Positions 1 to 7,900 of a stretch of 34,239 nt of DNA are shown here, piece after piece. The position numbers and the translations under genes were made by a program. Source of the DNA: a virus; IMG/VR virus record IMGVR_UViG_3300042430_000659, positions 1 through 34,239 of that record; one strand, 5' to 3'. Below the pieces are notes generated by a model. It did no database searches. It saw only the letters and a list, made by a program, of their open reading frames with translations, and was not told the DNA's origin. Position 1 is the stretch's first letter, and each line of letters opens with the position of its first letter.

Positions 1-936
1 GCAAACGGTCATGCAGCTACTAAGCTTTATGTTGATGGTGCTGTATCTAATGCTACAACAACATTCACCCTTGCTGGCGATGGCGGTACAAGTCAGACAA
101 TTACATCTGGTGATACCCTGACAATTTCAGGTGGTACAGGTCTTACAGCAACTGCTGGGGCAACCGATACAATTACCATTAACCTTGACAACACAGCGGT
201 TACAGCAGCCAATTATGGTGCAGCTGGATCTGTTGCAACATTCACTGTTGATGCACAAGGTCGTTTAACTGCCGCTGCAAATACAACTATTTCAATCACT
301 GCTTCACAAGTTAGTGATAGAGCTACAAACCTTGTAACTGGTTTGACAGGGACGGCGAATGAAATCGCAGTTTCCAACTCTGGTGTAGGAGCTGTCACAC
401 TAAGTCTTCCAGCCAATGTCACTATTTCAAATAACCTTACAGTCTCTGGGGATTTAGTTGTTAATGGTAATACAACAACTCTTAATACAGCAACACTGGT
501 TGTTGAAGATAAGAATATTGTTCTTGCCAATGTTGCGACACCAACAGATGTTACAGCGGATGGTGCTGGTATTACAATTCTTGGCGCAACAGATAAGACA
601 CTTAACTGGATTGACGCTACAGACGCTTGGACATCTTCTGAGCATTTTAATATTGTCGCTGGTAAGTCATTTTATATTGGCGGTTCAGCAATACTTTCAA
701 ATACAACTTTGGCTTCAAGTGTCGTTACCTCAAGTCTTACATCTGTAGGAACAATTGGTACTGGTGTATGGCAAGGAACTGCTGTAGCTATCGCTTACGG
801 TGGTACTGGTTCAACAACTGCTGGTAATGCAAGAACTGCATTAGGTCTTGCAATTGGTACAGATGTTCAAGCCTATAGCTCTCAATTGGCAGCGCTTGCT
901 GCGAATACTGCTACTATTGATGGTGGTACTTTCTAA
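1..936 (+). CDS. Fibre-like virion structural protein, 3' part
   Basis: The reading frame is open from base 1 to the stop at 934-936, so the start lies outside the window; 311 residues are visible. Composition is rich in Thr, Ala, Gly, Ser and Asn with short beta-strand-like repeats, as in fibre and decoration proteins. Residues 150-215 contain a segment (VVNGNTTTLNT, VVEDKNIVLAN, TADGAGITILGATDKT) that I recognise from structural proteins of many aquatic phages. The C-terminus has YGGTGSTTAGNARTALGL, a common fibre-end motif. Lying before the connector genes, it may be a head fibre or neck whisker rather than a tail fibre. The exact role is inference; the structural class is fairly secure. 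Confidence 0.75.
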   Translation, partial: ANGHAATKLYVDGAVSNATTTFTLAGDGGTSQTITSGDTLTISGGTGLTATAGATDTITINLDNTAVTAANYGAAGSVATFTVDAQGRLTAAANTTISITASQVSDRATNLVTGLTGTANEIAVSNSGVGAVTLSLPANVTISNNLTVSGDLVVNGNTTTLNTATLVVEDKNIVLANVATPTDVTADGAGITILGATDKTLNWIDATDAWTSSEHFNIVAGKSFYIGGSAILSNTTLASSVVTSSLTSVGTIGTGVWQGTAVAIAYGGTGSTTAGNARTALGLAIGTDVQAYSSQLAALAANTATIDGGTF

Positions 937-951
937 GTATAGGAGTCATAA

Positions 952-1173
952 ATGGCTAATGTCATAAAAATAAAGAATTCAGGCACGACATCGCAGGCTC
1001 CAGCTACTTTGGAATATGGTGAAATTGCTATTAATTATGCTGATGGTGTTTTGTTTTATAAAGACTTAAGCAACACCATTGTGTCCTTTGACATCAGCGG
1101 GGCAATTGATATGTCTAATTTAAATACATTAGTCAGTGATATTGAGGTGTCTGTAGCAATGCAGACATTCTAA
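952..1173 (+). CDS. Small fibre-associated structural protein
   Basis: This 73-residue protein begins 15 bases after the upstream fibre gene, with AGGAG at 941-945 as its ribosome binding site. The N-terminus (MANVIKIKNSGTTSQAPATL, then EYGEIAINYADGVLFYKD) resembles the attachment segment at the start of many aquatic phage fibre proteins. In those proteins it is usually followed by a long repetitive shaft; here the protein ends after 73 residues. It may be a stand-alone attachment or trimerisation module partnering the upstream fibre, or the remnant of a larger fibre. No enzyme motif is visible. Confidence 0.7.
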   Translation: MANVIKIKNSGTTSQAPATLEYGEIAINYADGVLFYKDLSNTIVSFDISGAIDMSNLNTLVSDIEVSVAMQTF

Positions 1174-1194
1174 GGCTTAGAATACCTTCTCTGA

Positions 1195-1200
1195 TATAAT
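1195..1200 (+). promoter_or_regulatory. Putative -10 box of a leaderless promoter
   Basis: TATAAT preceded by TGA (extended -10 style) lies 8 bases before the ATG at 1209. A transcript initiating 6-8 bases after the box would start at or just before the ATG. No -35 element and no Shine-Dalgarno sequence are visible. The box would overlap a TTG start at 1200, which argues for ATG 1209. Confidence 0.45.
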
Positions 1201-1208
1201 TGAGTATT

Positions 1209-2135
1209 ATGGATGATGTAAAATTAGATACAAGTAAGACACTTACTTTAACCCTTCCTTCTGACCCAACTTCAAATGCGGTCTCTGTAAGTTTGTACCA
1301 TGAGTTCGGTTCGCTTGTAAGCGGACCAACTGCAGCGACTAGATCTTCGGCAGGTGTTTACACAATCACTTATGGACAGTTGGCATCTGGTCATTATGTT
1401 CTGAACTCAGCGGGTAGGCATCGTGCTGATTTTACATATACTGTCTCTGGCACTTCCTATACAAAATCGCAATATATAAATGTCTACACCCCTTATATCA
1501 CGGCTGATGACTTCTTTGAGGATCATCCCGAACTGGAAGATGACTGGTATGACAAGTTTGATAAAATGGAAAAGAAAGTAAGAAATATCATTAACACATT
1601 TTGCGGTCAACAATTTGACTATTATCCGACAAAGTATATTGAAATTCCTGGAACAAATAAGAAAACCTTACATTTGCCTTACCCAATTGTAGATTTAACG
1701 AAGGTTACTTTAAATCTGGGGATGAGCGATGAAGCCATCCTGTATGATTCTTCAGATGCATCCTACACCGCTATAGAGAAAGCAAAGGAACCGCACAGCT
1801 TTGGAAGTACATACTATATTCAGTTTAAGCGATCAATGCTGGATAGCGTTCAAACAGTCATTACGACAAACAAATTTAACGCTGCTGATTCTTACAAGAT
1901 TGAGGGCAGCTTCGGCTGGCAATTTGTTCCTAATAATATTGAGCAGGCAGCGGATTTGTTGCTTGAAGACATGATGAATAATGATTCTGAATACAGAAGG
2001 CATGGCATCCACTCCGCAGATATGGATATTTTAAAAATTCAAACAAGTGATAACTTCTATGAATCAACTGGAAATATTGATGCAGATGTTTTGTTGATGG
2101 ACTACACATTGTTTATTATGGATTATGTGGTCTAA
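1209..2135 (+). CDS. Head-tail connector (adaptor) protein
   Basis: The 308-residue product is a probable head-completion/adaptor protein, forming the ring under the portal. About the first 95 residues look like a beta-rich Ig-type domain. After a linker (YITADDFFEDHPEL) the rest is adaptor-like: a Cys/Phe-rich helix around residue 135, then FGWQFVP at 235-241 and a helix ending in DSEYRRHGI from residue 259. That G-W-x-x-V-P plus DSxYRxxGI pattern recurs in actinophage adaptor proteins. A TTG at 1200 is an alternative start, but it would lie inside the putative -10 box. The fused N-terminal Ig-like domain is unusual. The following gene overlaps the stop by one base. Confidence 0.75.
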   Translation: MDDVKLDTSKTLTLTLPSDPTSNAVSVSLYHEFGSLVSGPTAATRSSAGVYTITYGQLASGHYVLNSAGRHRADFTYTVSGTSYTKSQYINVYTPYITADDFFEDHPELEDDWYDKFDKMEKKVRNIINTFCGQQFDYYPTKYIEIPGTNKKTLHLPYPIVDLTKVTLNLGMSDEAILYDSSDASYTAIEKAKEPHSFGSTYYIQFKRSMLDSVQTVITTNKFNAADSYKIEGSFGWQFVPNNIEQAADLLLEDMMNNDSEYRRHGIHSADMDILKIQTSDNFYESTGNIDADVLLMDYTLFIMDYVV

Positions 2136-2524
2136 TGTCAAATGGTTCTTATTTAAGATTCACTCATAAATGTGATGTCTATCAAAAGACAATAACAACT
2201 AGCGCCGCTGGGCAGAAAGTTGCCGCATTCACAATGCTTGCAACAATTCCTGGACAATTCCAAGCGCCACTTGAAGCGAATAACACCAGTGAAAGAAGGG
2301 TTGCTCCATATCAAGACAACTTACCGAAGTATGAATTAATTGTCCCTGCTAAATATGCAGAATACATTACATACAGCAATAGAGTTAAAAATATTGTTGA
2401 TCGTTATTCAAACTTAATAGATAGTGATACTTTTGAAATTATTGGAATCCAGCCTAATTTTTCTTTTTCGGGCAGAAAACATTCTGTTAAAGTTTCTCTA
2501 AGAAGAGTTGTGGAGGGAGAATAA
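2135..2524 (+). CDS. Head-tail stopper / joining protein
   Basis: This 129-residue protein starts in a TAATG overlap with the connector gene, so the two are probably translationally coupled. It has the usual length and layout of the small beta-barrel stopper proteins of siphoviruses. The opening strand (RFTHKCDVYQ) is followed by a polar loop with GQKVAAF. The C-terminal strands (FEIIGIQPNFSFSGR, VKVSLRRV) match the closing motif of this family, in which the oxidised or grid-like barrel ends in an Arg-rich strand. The assignment rests on position between adaptor and terminator plus this overall pattern; no catalytic motif is expected. Confidence 0.65.
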   Translation: MSNGSYLRFTHKCDVYQKTITTSAAGQKVAAFTMLATIPGQFQAPLEANNTSERRVAPYQDNLPKYELIVPAKYAEYITYSNRVKNIVDRYSNLIDSDTFEIIGIQPNFSFSGRKHSVKVSLRRVVEGE

Positions 2525-2862
2525 TGAAAGTAAATGTAAGTGATCAAGTATCGTTATTACTTGCTAGGTTGGAAAGAATTCCTATGGACATTGAGTCAGG
2601 AGTTGCAGAGGGGATTATGGCAAGTGAATCTACCATTATGAGTGATGTTGTTGATCAATATGGGGATATTTTTGAAAATGTAGAGCCATCCATCCGTAGT
2701 GGAGAAAGCATTGATGTCATATTTAATGTTGGAGAGATGTATCATTTTGAAAACTCCACGGGAGAGCAGTTCTCTGTCATGGTTGAGTCAATGTCATCCA
2801 ATGTTCTAGAGAATATAAAAACTGCAGTATCTAGAAATATGGGGGTTACATATGGCGCTTAG
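2524..2862 (+). CDS. Neck / tail-completion protein, function uncertain
   Basis: The 112-residue product overlaps the preceding stop by one base, with GAGGGAG just upstream as a ribosome binding site. It is acidic and mostly helical in its first half (ARLERIPMDIESGVAEGIM), with a beta-like middle section (IDVIFNVGEMYHFEN). Position between the stopper and the terminator is where siphoviruses place the HK97 gp10-type minor neck protein, which is about this length. I do not recognise a specific domain, so the name comes from gene order alone. Its last 11 bases overlap the start of the next gene. Confidence 0.5.
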   Translation: MKVNVSDQVSLLLARLERIPMDIESGVAEGIMASESTIMSDVVDQYGDIFENVEPSIRSGESIDVIFNVGEMYHFENSTGEQFSVMVESMSSNVLENIKTAVSRNMGVTYGA

Positions 2863-3262
2863 TGTCTATGACATCAACACAGCATTAATTGCCGATGCAA
2901 CTTTGGCAAACATTGCTGGTAAAACTATGAACTTCTTCCCAGTGGTTGCTACCAATGGAGAAACTGCCCCTTTTGTTATTTACTATTACCAGCCAATGGT
3001 CCCATCTGTTGAGGCGCATTGGGTACGGAAAGATAACATTCGTTATTGTATTTTTGATACAAATGCTGATAGGCTATTCCAGCTTGCTGAAAGGTTTTTG
3101 TATATTTTAAGCAAAGGTGATCAAGTCGCTAAAGCTGGTGGGATTACTGGGTCAAACTCCAGGATATTGTCTTCATACCAAACAGGGGCTAATCTATCCG
3201 CTCCTTTGGAAAAAGAAGGCTGGTATAGAATGAATTTAGACTTTAAAATCTACAATGTTTAG
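2852..3262 (+). CDS. Probable tail terminator protein
   Basis: This 136-residue protein overlaps the preceding gene by 11 bases. It opens with a short helix (VYDINTALIADATLANIAG), followed by strands with PFVIYYYQP, a central helix (ADRLFQLAERFLYILSKG) and a final strand (WYRMNLDFKIYNV). This alpha-beta order and length fit tail terminator proteins, which cap the tail tube and bind the neck. It is the last gene before the tail tube block, the expected place for a terminator. No residue-level signature proves it. Confidence 0.6.
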   Translation: MALSVYDINTALIADATLANIAGKTMNFFPVVATNGETAPFVIYYYQPMVPSVEAHWVRKDNIRYCIFDTNADRLFQLAERFLYILSKGDQVAKAGGITGSNSRILSSYQTGANLSAPLEKEGWYRMNLDFKIYNV

Positions 3263-3272
3263 TGAAGTGTGG

Positions 3273-3278
3273 TAAAAT
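3273..3278 (+). promoter_or_regulatory. Putative -10 box of a leaderless promoter
   Basis: TAAAAT preceded by TGG (extended -10 form) lies exactly 8 bases before the ATG at 3287, the same spacing as at 1195-1209. No -35 element or Shine-Dalgarno sequence is visible. It would drive the small gene at 3287 and the major tail protein downstream. Confidence 0.4.
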
Positions 3279-3286
3279 AATAAGAT

Positions 3287-3484
3287 ATGGAGTATAGTAC
3301 AATAACATACATTGGTAAAAGTTCTGGTTATGTAGTCAAGCTTCGTGACACTGTTTACGAGTTTGAATGGAATAAAGGTCTGGGTATTGGAAATCGTCAA
3401 GGCGAGATCCGTACTAAAGATATAGATAGGATCGCCAAATGGCGAGACAAGAAGGGCAGGAAGATATTCCGCCTGGATAAATAG
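3287..3484 (+). CDS. Small basic protein of unknown function
   Basis: The 65-residue product is basic, with alternating charged strands (SGYVVKLRDTVYEFEW) and a Lys/Arg-rich C-terminus (DKKGRKIFRLDK). It sounds like a small beta-barrel of about four strands. It sits between the terminator gene and the major tail protein, with 11 bases to the latter. It has no Shine-Dalgarno sequence but does have a -10-like box 8 bases upstream, so it may be the first gene of a leaderless transcript. I do not recognise the family. It could be a small tail or regulatory protein. Confidence 0.6.
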   Translation: MEYSTITYIGKSSGYVVKLRDTVYEFEWNKGLGIGNRQGEIRTKDIDRIAKWRDKKGRKIFRLDK

Positions 3485-3495
3485 GAGGAAGTAAT

Positions 3496-4077
3496 ATGGC
3501 AGTTAATGTTTCTAACATTATTGTTGGCGAGGCAACCCTTAAATTGGGTACCAACGCTAACGCAACAACCATCGCAGCAATGAACAACTTTGCTGACATT
3601 GGTGCAACACAAAACGGTTTGGAAATTTCGTGGGAACCAGACATGGTTGACATTGAGATTGATCAATTTGGCGATGCAGCTAAAGTAATTCAATCAAAGG
3701 TTAAAGTTATGGTTAAGACAACACTTGCGGAGGGTACACTTAATAACCTCGCACTTGCTTGGAACTACGATAACACCACTGGTGGAGATGACATCATTGC
3801 TAACAATGATGGCGCAAACACAAAGACATTCTTGTTCGGTGCACAGGGAGTAATCCCATACGAGAAGGGCTTGGTTGTGACAGGTACAGCACCTGGCTCA
3901 ACAGCAGGTTCAACTCTTACCCGTTCATTCTACACAAAGCGTGCGATTTCAATGGAATCATCCTCAATCAGCATGAAGCGTGCAGAAGCAACAATGTTTA
4001 CAGTTGGCTTTAGAATTTTGCCAACAGTAGCAGATACTGGTTATGAGTACGGCAAGATCGTTGATCAAACCGCATAA
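3496..4077 (+). CDS. Probable major tail tube protein
   Basis: This 193-residue protein has a strong ribosome binding site (AGGAGGAAG at 3483-3491), as expected for a protein made in hundreds of copies. The sequence is beta-rich and typical of tail tube subunits. It has an early GEATLKLG strand, EISWEPDMVDIEIDQFGD describing the tube-domain hairpin, and a late segment (KRAISMESSSISMKRAEATM) followed by FTVGFRILP. It lies directly upstream of the chaperone pair and tape measure gene, the standard position. A large hairpin without a U-tract follows its stop. The call rests on order, size and the strand pattern. Confidence 0.8.
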   Translation: MAVNVSNIIVGEATLKLGTNANATTIAAMNNFADIGATQNGLEISWEPDMVDIEIDQFGDAAKVIQSKVKVMVKTTLAEGTLNNLALAWNYDNTTGGDDIIANNDGANTKTFLFGAQGVIPYEKGLVVTGTAPGSTAGSTLTRSFYTKRAISMESSSISMKRAEATMFTVGFRILPTVADTGYEYGKIVDQTA

Positions 4078-4109
4078 TTAATACAGAAAAATAATTTATT
4101 TAAAGGCAA

Positions 4110-4151
4110 CGCCCCTCTACATTTTGTGATAAACTTAATGTTTGAGGGGCG
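4110..4151 (+). promoter_or_regulatory. Large RNA hairpin between tail tube and chaperone genes
   Basis: CGCCCCTC (4110-4117) pairs perfectly with GAGGGGCG (4144-4151). Inside it ACATT (4119-4123) pairs with AATGT (4137-4141), leaving a 13-base loop. There is no T-run after it, so it is not a standard intrinsic terminator. It may protect the 3' end of the abundant tail-tube message or reduce read-through into the chaperone gene. Confidence 0.6.
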
Positions 4152-4186
4152 AAACCCTTTGGAACTAGACACAAGGATGGAATATT

Positions 4187-4492
4187 TTGAGCGATAAAAA
4201 TAAAGATATTACAGCAGGCACAGAAATTATGTTTGCTGATGGTAAGACAAGAACAATTAAGCCTTTGACTATTCGTAATCTTAGAAAGTTTATGAAAGTT
4301 GTTAAAGACCTGAAGAGCGAAGATACCTTGAATGATGAAGATATTGACATCATGGTTGAAGCCGCAGGAATTGCTTTGGCAGCAGTTGACCCTGAATTGG
4401 GTAATAATAAAGAAAAACTTGAAGATGTGCTTGACCTTCGTTCATTCGGTGAACTGATGGCAGCAGCAATGGGATCAGACCCTTCCTTCTAG
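4187..4492 (+). CDS. Tail assembly chaperone, zero-frame product
   Basis: The 101-residue product starts at TTG 4187, preceded by AAGGATGG (4173-4180) as ribosome binding site. It is acidic and helical, with IRNLRKFMKVVKDLK and a Glu/Asp-rich helix. It is the usual size for the first of the two chaperones (lambda gpG type) that coat the tape measure protein during tail assembly. It lies between the major tail protein and the tape measure gene, the conserved position. Its 3' end overlaps an open -1 frame from 4453 onward, so a fraction of ribosomes probably yields a longer fusion. Confidence 0.75.
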   Translation: MSDKNKDITAGTEIMFADGKTRTIKPLTIRNLRKFMKVVKDLKSEDTLNDEDIDIMVEAAGIALAAVDPELGNNKEKLEDVLDLRSFGELMAAAMGSDPSF

Positions 4493-4543
4493 GCGAAGAG
4501 GGGGCTGGTTCATCTGACCAATCATGGGAAGATCTCCCTCTTC
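4480..4543 (+). promoter_or_regulatory. Putative -1 ribosomal frameshift site and stem
   Basis: Zero-frame codons CCT TCC TTC TAG occupy 4481-4492. A Pro tRNA on CCT can re-pair with CCC after a one-base backward slip at C CCT TCC (4480-4486). Eight bases later GAAGAGGG (4495-4502) pairs with CCCTCTTC (4536-4543), an 8 bp stem at the spacing usual for a stimulator. A shorter TGGT/ACCA stem (4506-4509 with 4517-4520) lies inside. The heptamer is not canonical. Confidence 0.55.
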
Positions 4544-4836
4544 TAAAATACGAATCTGAAGTTTTTGTTAGAACTGGCGCATGGATAAACTTCTCTGAGC
4601 TTGAATCCAGTTTGACATTAAATGAATTATTTCTATTGTATAGAGCTGCAATGTTTGAAACAAGCGTAGCTATGAAGATAGCTGCTGCTGCTCAGGGTGC
4701 GGAAGTAGATTTTGATGATGACTGGTACGACCCAGCTCCTCTTGTTGCAACTCCTGTTCATGAAATTCAACAGATGAGTTTCGGTATGGGTTATGAGCAA
4801 GTTAAAGTTACGCCCGTAGAAACTAATGAATCATAA
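4483..4836 (+). CDS. Tail assembly chaperone, frameshift extension
   Basis: This -1 frame is open from 4453 to the stop at 4834-4836 and has no good start codon of its own near its beginning; a TTG at 4612 would drop the first third. Entered by slippage at CCT 4481-4483, it adds 117 residues to 99 from the upstream frame, giving about 216 residues (lambda gpGT type). The extension begins FLLGEEGAGSS, has the helix SLTLNELFLLYRAAMFETSV and an acidic patch DFDDDWYD. In known systems the extension contacts the tail tube subunit while the shared part binds the tape measure. Confidence 0.65.
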   Translation, partial: FLLGEEGAGSSDQSWEDLPLLKYESEVFVRTGAWINFSELESSLTLNELFLLYRAAMFETSVAMKIAAAAQGAEVDFDDDWYDPAPLVATPVHEIQQMSFGMGYEQVKVTPVETNES

Positions 4837-4957
4837 AGTGATATTTTTTACGCATAGTCTATGTATAATTAATTGACAACAGTTAAAATAAAAAAAAATG
4901 AATCATTATTCGTTGCTTTAATTGTCCTAATATGCGATACTTATAATTGGATGAATT
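4837..4957 (+). other. Intergenic region upstream of the tape measure gene
   Basis: At 121 bases this is the largest non-coding gap in the window and is very AT-rich. It holds a near-perfect inverted repeat CATAG-T-CTATG, a TATAAT at 4864-4869, a TTGACA at 4873-4878 without a properly spaced -10, an A-run, and the -10-like box at 4942. It is probably the control region for the tape measure and tail-tip genes. Confidence 0.5.
4942..4947 (+). promoter_or_regulatory. Putative -10 box before the tape measure gene
   Basis: TATAAT lies 10 bases before the ATG at 4958, with no Shine-Dalgarno sequence between. A transcript starting 6-8 bases after the box would have a leader of only about 2-4 bases. 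An out-of-frame ATG at 4951 would then fall outside or at the very edge of the message. Confidence 0.45.
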
Positions 4958-7900
4958 ATGTCAGACACTGGTGATCTCACGGCAAAAATAGGAATTGATG
5001 CAAGCGTCACTGGCGCTGAGTCCGTTTCTGCATTGGCGGCAGGTGTTGGCGGTCTATCACAGCAACTACTTCAATTATCTCAAAGTGCAATACAAAATAC
5101 TAATGTTCAGACTCAGTTAAATTCGGTTTTAAAAGCAACAAGATCTAGTGTTGGCGTTTTGGGGTCATCCATTGCTATATATCGTAAAGAGCTGGCTCTA
5201 TCTAATTCAATGGTGCGTCAGAATACAGCATCACTTCTTGCCCTAGATGCGGCGCAAAAGAAGGTTACTGCTAGCGGTAAAATGACTTCCTCGTTAAGTT
5301 CATCGTATGCTCAAACAGCCAGCCATCTCAATTCAATGAATTCATCCGTTGGTACTTTAAATAAGACGATGAAATCAAATGCTATTGAGTCCTTTGGTAA
5401 AAGACTACAACAGTCTGGTATTCAAAGTCAAAGAGTTGGTATGCAGATGGCAAGAAATGTTACCTTGCCATTAATTGGTATATTCAGAACTGCATTTTTT
5501 AGTTATACAAGATTAGAAAGAGAGCAAGTTCGTCTAACAAAATTAATATCTGACGGATTTGGAACTGGAGAAGAGGCGATTATTGCGGCAAGAAAAGCTG
5601 TTGATGGACTTAACCCAGCGCTAGATCAAATTACTAGAAAATTTGGTACTTCAAGAATTTTAGTTCAAGCCCTTGCTGGTGACTTTGCTGAATTGGGTGT
5701 TCCAACAAATGCAATTACTGATTTAGCACTGTTGACAGTTCAATTGGAAAAACTTGGTAATCTTGATATTGGTCAATCTCAACAGTTTATTCAATCTATT
5801 TATCAAAATATTTTGAGAGTTAAAAGAGACTCGGCGGAGCAACAAGGATTCGTTTTTGACATAACAAATGTTGAGCAAATGAGCGACACCATTGAGCAGC
5901 TTCGTGGTCAGCTTGCGATATTTAACTTAATGGAAAATAAAACAACGCTTTCCTTGAAAGATATTGCAGATGCGTTCCCTGAAATGTCTGCCGCCGCCAC
6001 TTCTTTTGGACTATCAATGAGCTCCACGGCAGCCATGTTGGCTCCAATGGTCGCTGCTGGTTTCCAAGTTGGTGCTTCTGCAAACTCCATTAAGGTTTCA
6101 TTGCAAAGAATGGTTGCCATGACAAAACAAAATACTGGAATTGTTAGAGAACTAAATAGCGCATTAGGTGAAGAGTTTGAATACTCTGCGGGTGTTGGAA
6201 TGGAAAATATTCAAAAATTAGTTGATGGCTTTAATTCATTGCTCTCTATAAAAGGCGAGCAAGGAACTTTGGAATTATTTGCAAGACTGTTTGGTGTTAG
6301 GCAGGGTCCAAGAATGGAAACTTCTATTAGGCAGTTTGCTCAATTTCAAAAAGCACTTGAAACAACTGGGAGTGCCGAAAATGCTATAGCTAAAGAATTA
6401 GAAGATAAAGTTAATTTTAGATTAAAAGCTAATGGAATGGAAGAGGTCAGTTTAAAGAAAATATTAGATCTAACAAATTTAAATAAAGATTCAGTAGAGA
6501 AAGTGAATGGTGTTTATTCTAAAAGAGCAGTAGTAATTCAAGATGCTCAAAAAGAAGCTACGGATAGTCTTGGTAGTCTTTTCAGCGATACTAAAGACTT
6601 TCTCGCTAAAGTTGGAACGGAATCTGGAAAAGGATTCTTTATGGAAGCGGTTGGTGGAGCTGCATATGCTGGTAAGCAAATGGAGATTGAACTTCAATTG
6701 TCAATTGATACAGCCGCCACGAGGTTTGATACATTAAGAGAATCAGTCATGGGTCTTGGTCGTGCAATTGTTCCAATAGTAGATGTGGTCGTCAAAGCAA
6801 TCCTTCCTGTTGTTCAGAAAATAGAAGATTTTTTCAAAGGGCTGAGTGTAACAACTAGGAAGTTTATTGGTGCTTTTATGGGGCTTGCATTAATAATTCC
6901 AATGGTTAGCCTATTATCAAATACATTTAAAGCTTTATTTGGCGGAGCTATTAAAGGATTTGGCAGGATGTTTATGTCAACCAACGGATTGTTTGCATCA
7001 TTAAAGGGTGTTAAATCTCAGTTAATGGACATAGCGGATATCATAATTGATCCAAAAATGACGAAGGGCTTTAATTCAATGGTCCAATATGGGGATCAAG
7101 CCCTGCTGTCACAAGACCCAACTAAGGCGGGATACAGTCCGACACTCCGAGGTCGTAGGAAAATGACTCCTGATTTGTCTGGGGTTGATCAGCCAGTTCG
7201 GGAATTGATAGAGCGAGGAGGGATGCCTGATCCTAACAGCCTAGCATCTATTAAGTCTACATTGCGTGGTGCAGATAAACTTGGCTTACCCAACACCCAA
7301 GAGTTAATAGCATCTCTTGTAACAGATATGAATGATGTTCCTGCGAAGATTGCAAAAGCTTCTGCTGACGCTGTAGATAAAACTGCTAAAACAATTGCTA
7401 AAACATTAAAAGGAACGGTCTTTCAAAATAATACATTTGTGGGTAATAAATTTGGTGGTGGAGCCCCTGGTACAACTCCTGGTACGACCCCTGGATCACG
7501 CACTCCAAAATCACCAACAAGTGGTGGAACACCAGCACCGCTCTACCCAACGCCAACAGGCGCACCGATTACTACGCCAGCCCCGCTTTACCCAACACCA
7601 ACGGGCGCACCGATTACGCCTTCATCATACATACACAAACCGAATCCTCGTGGAATGTTTCCTTTGCCAACCGTACCGAATTACATTCCTCCTCCACCTA
7701 CCATCATGCATCCACAAGGTTCTTTGTTTCCAGGAAGATTGCCTATCCCTTCGGCTGCAACAATTGGAGCCCCAGTTGTCGCAACCGTAGAAAGAGCTGC
7801 GGCTGAAGCTAAAGCTCAATTGGAAGCACTCGGTACTTCTGTTGAAGAATTTAATAAGGCAGTTGCTGAAGTTCCAAAACCCGCTCGCACTAGAACACCA

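Noticed and set aside
4864-4878. TATAAT and TTGACA close together before the tape measure gene, considered as one promoter
   Set aside because: They are in the wrong order, and there is no -10 at 16-18 bases from the TTGACA.
4951-4974. Short upstream open frame overlapping the tape measure start
   Set aside because: With the -10 box at 4942-4947 its ATG would lie outside or at the extreme end of the transcript, and it encodes only seven residues.
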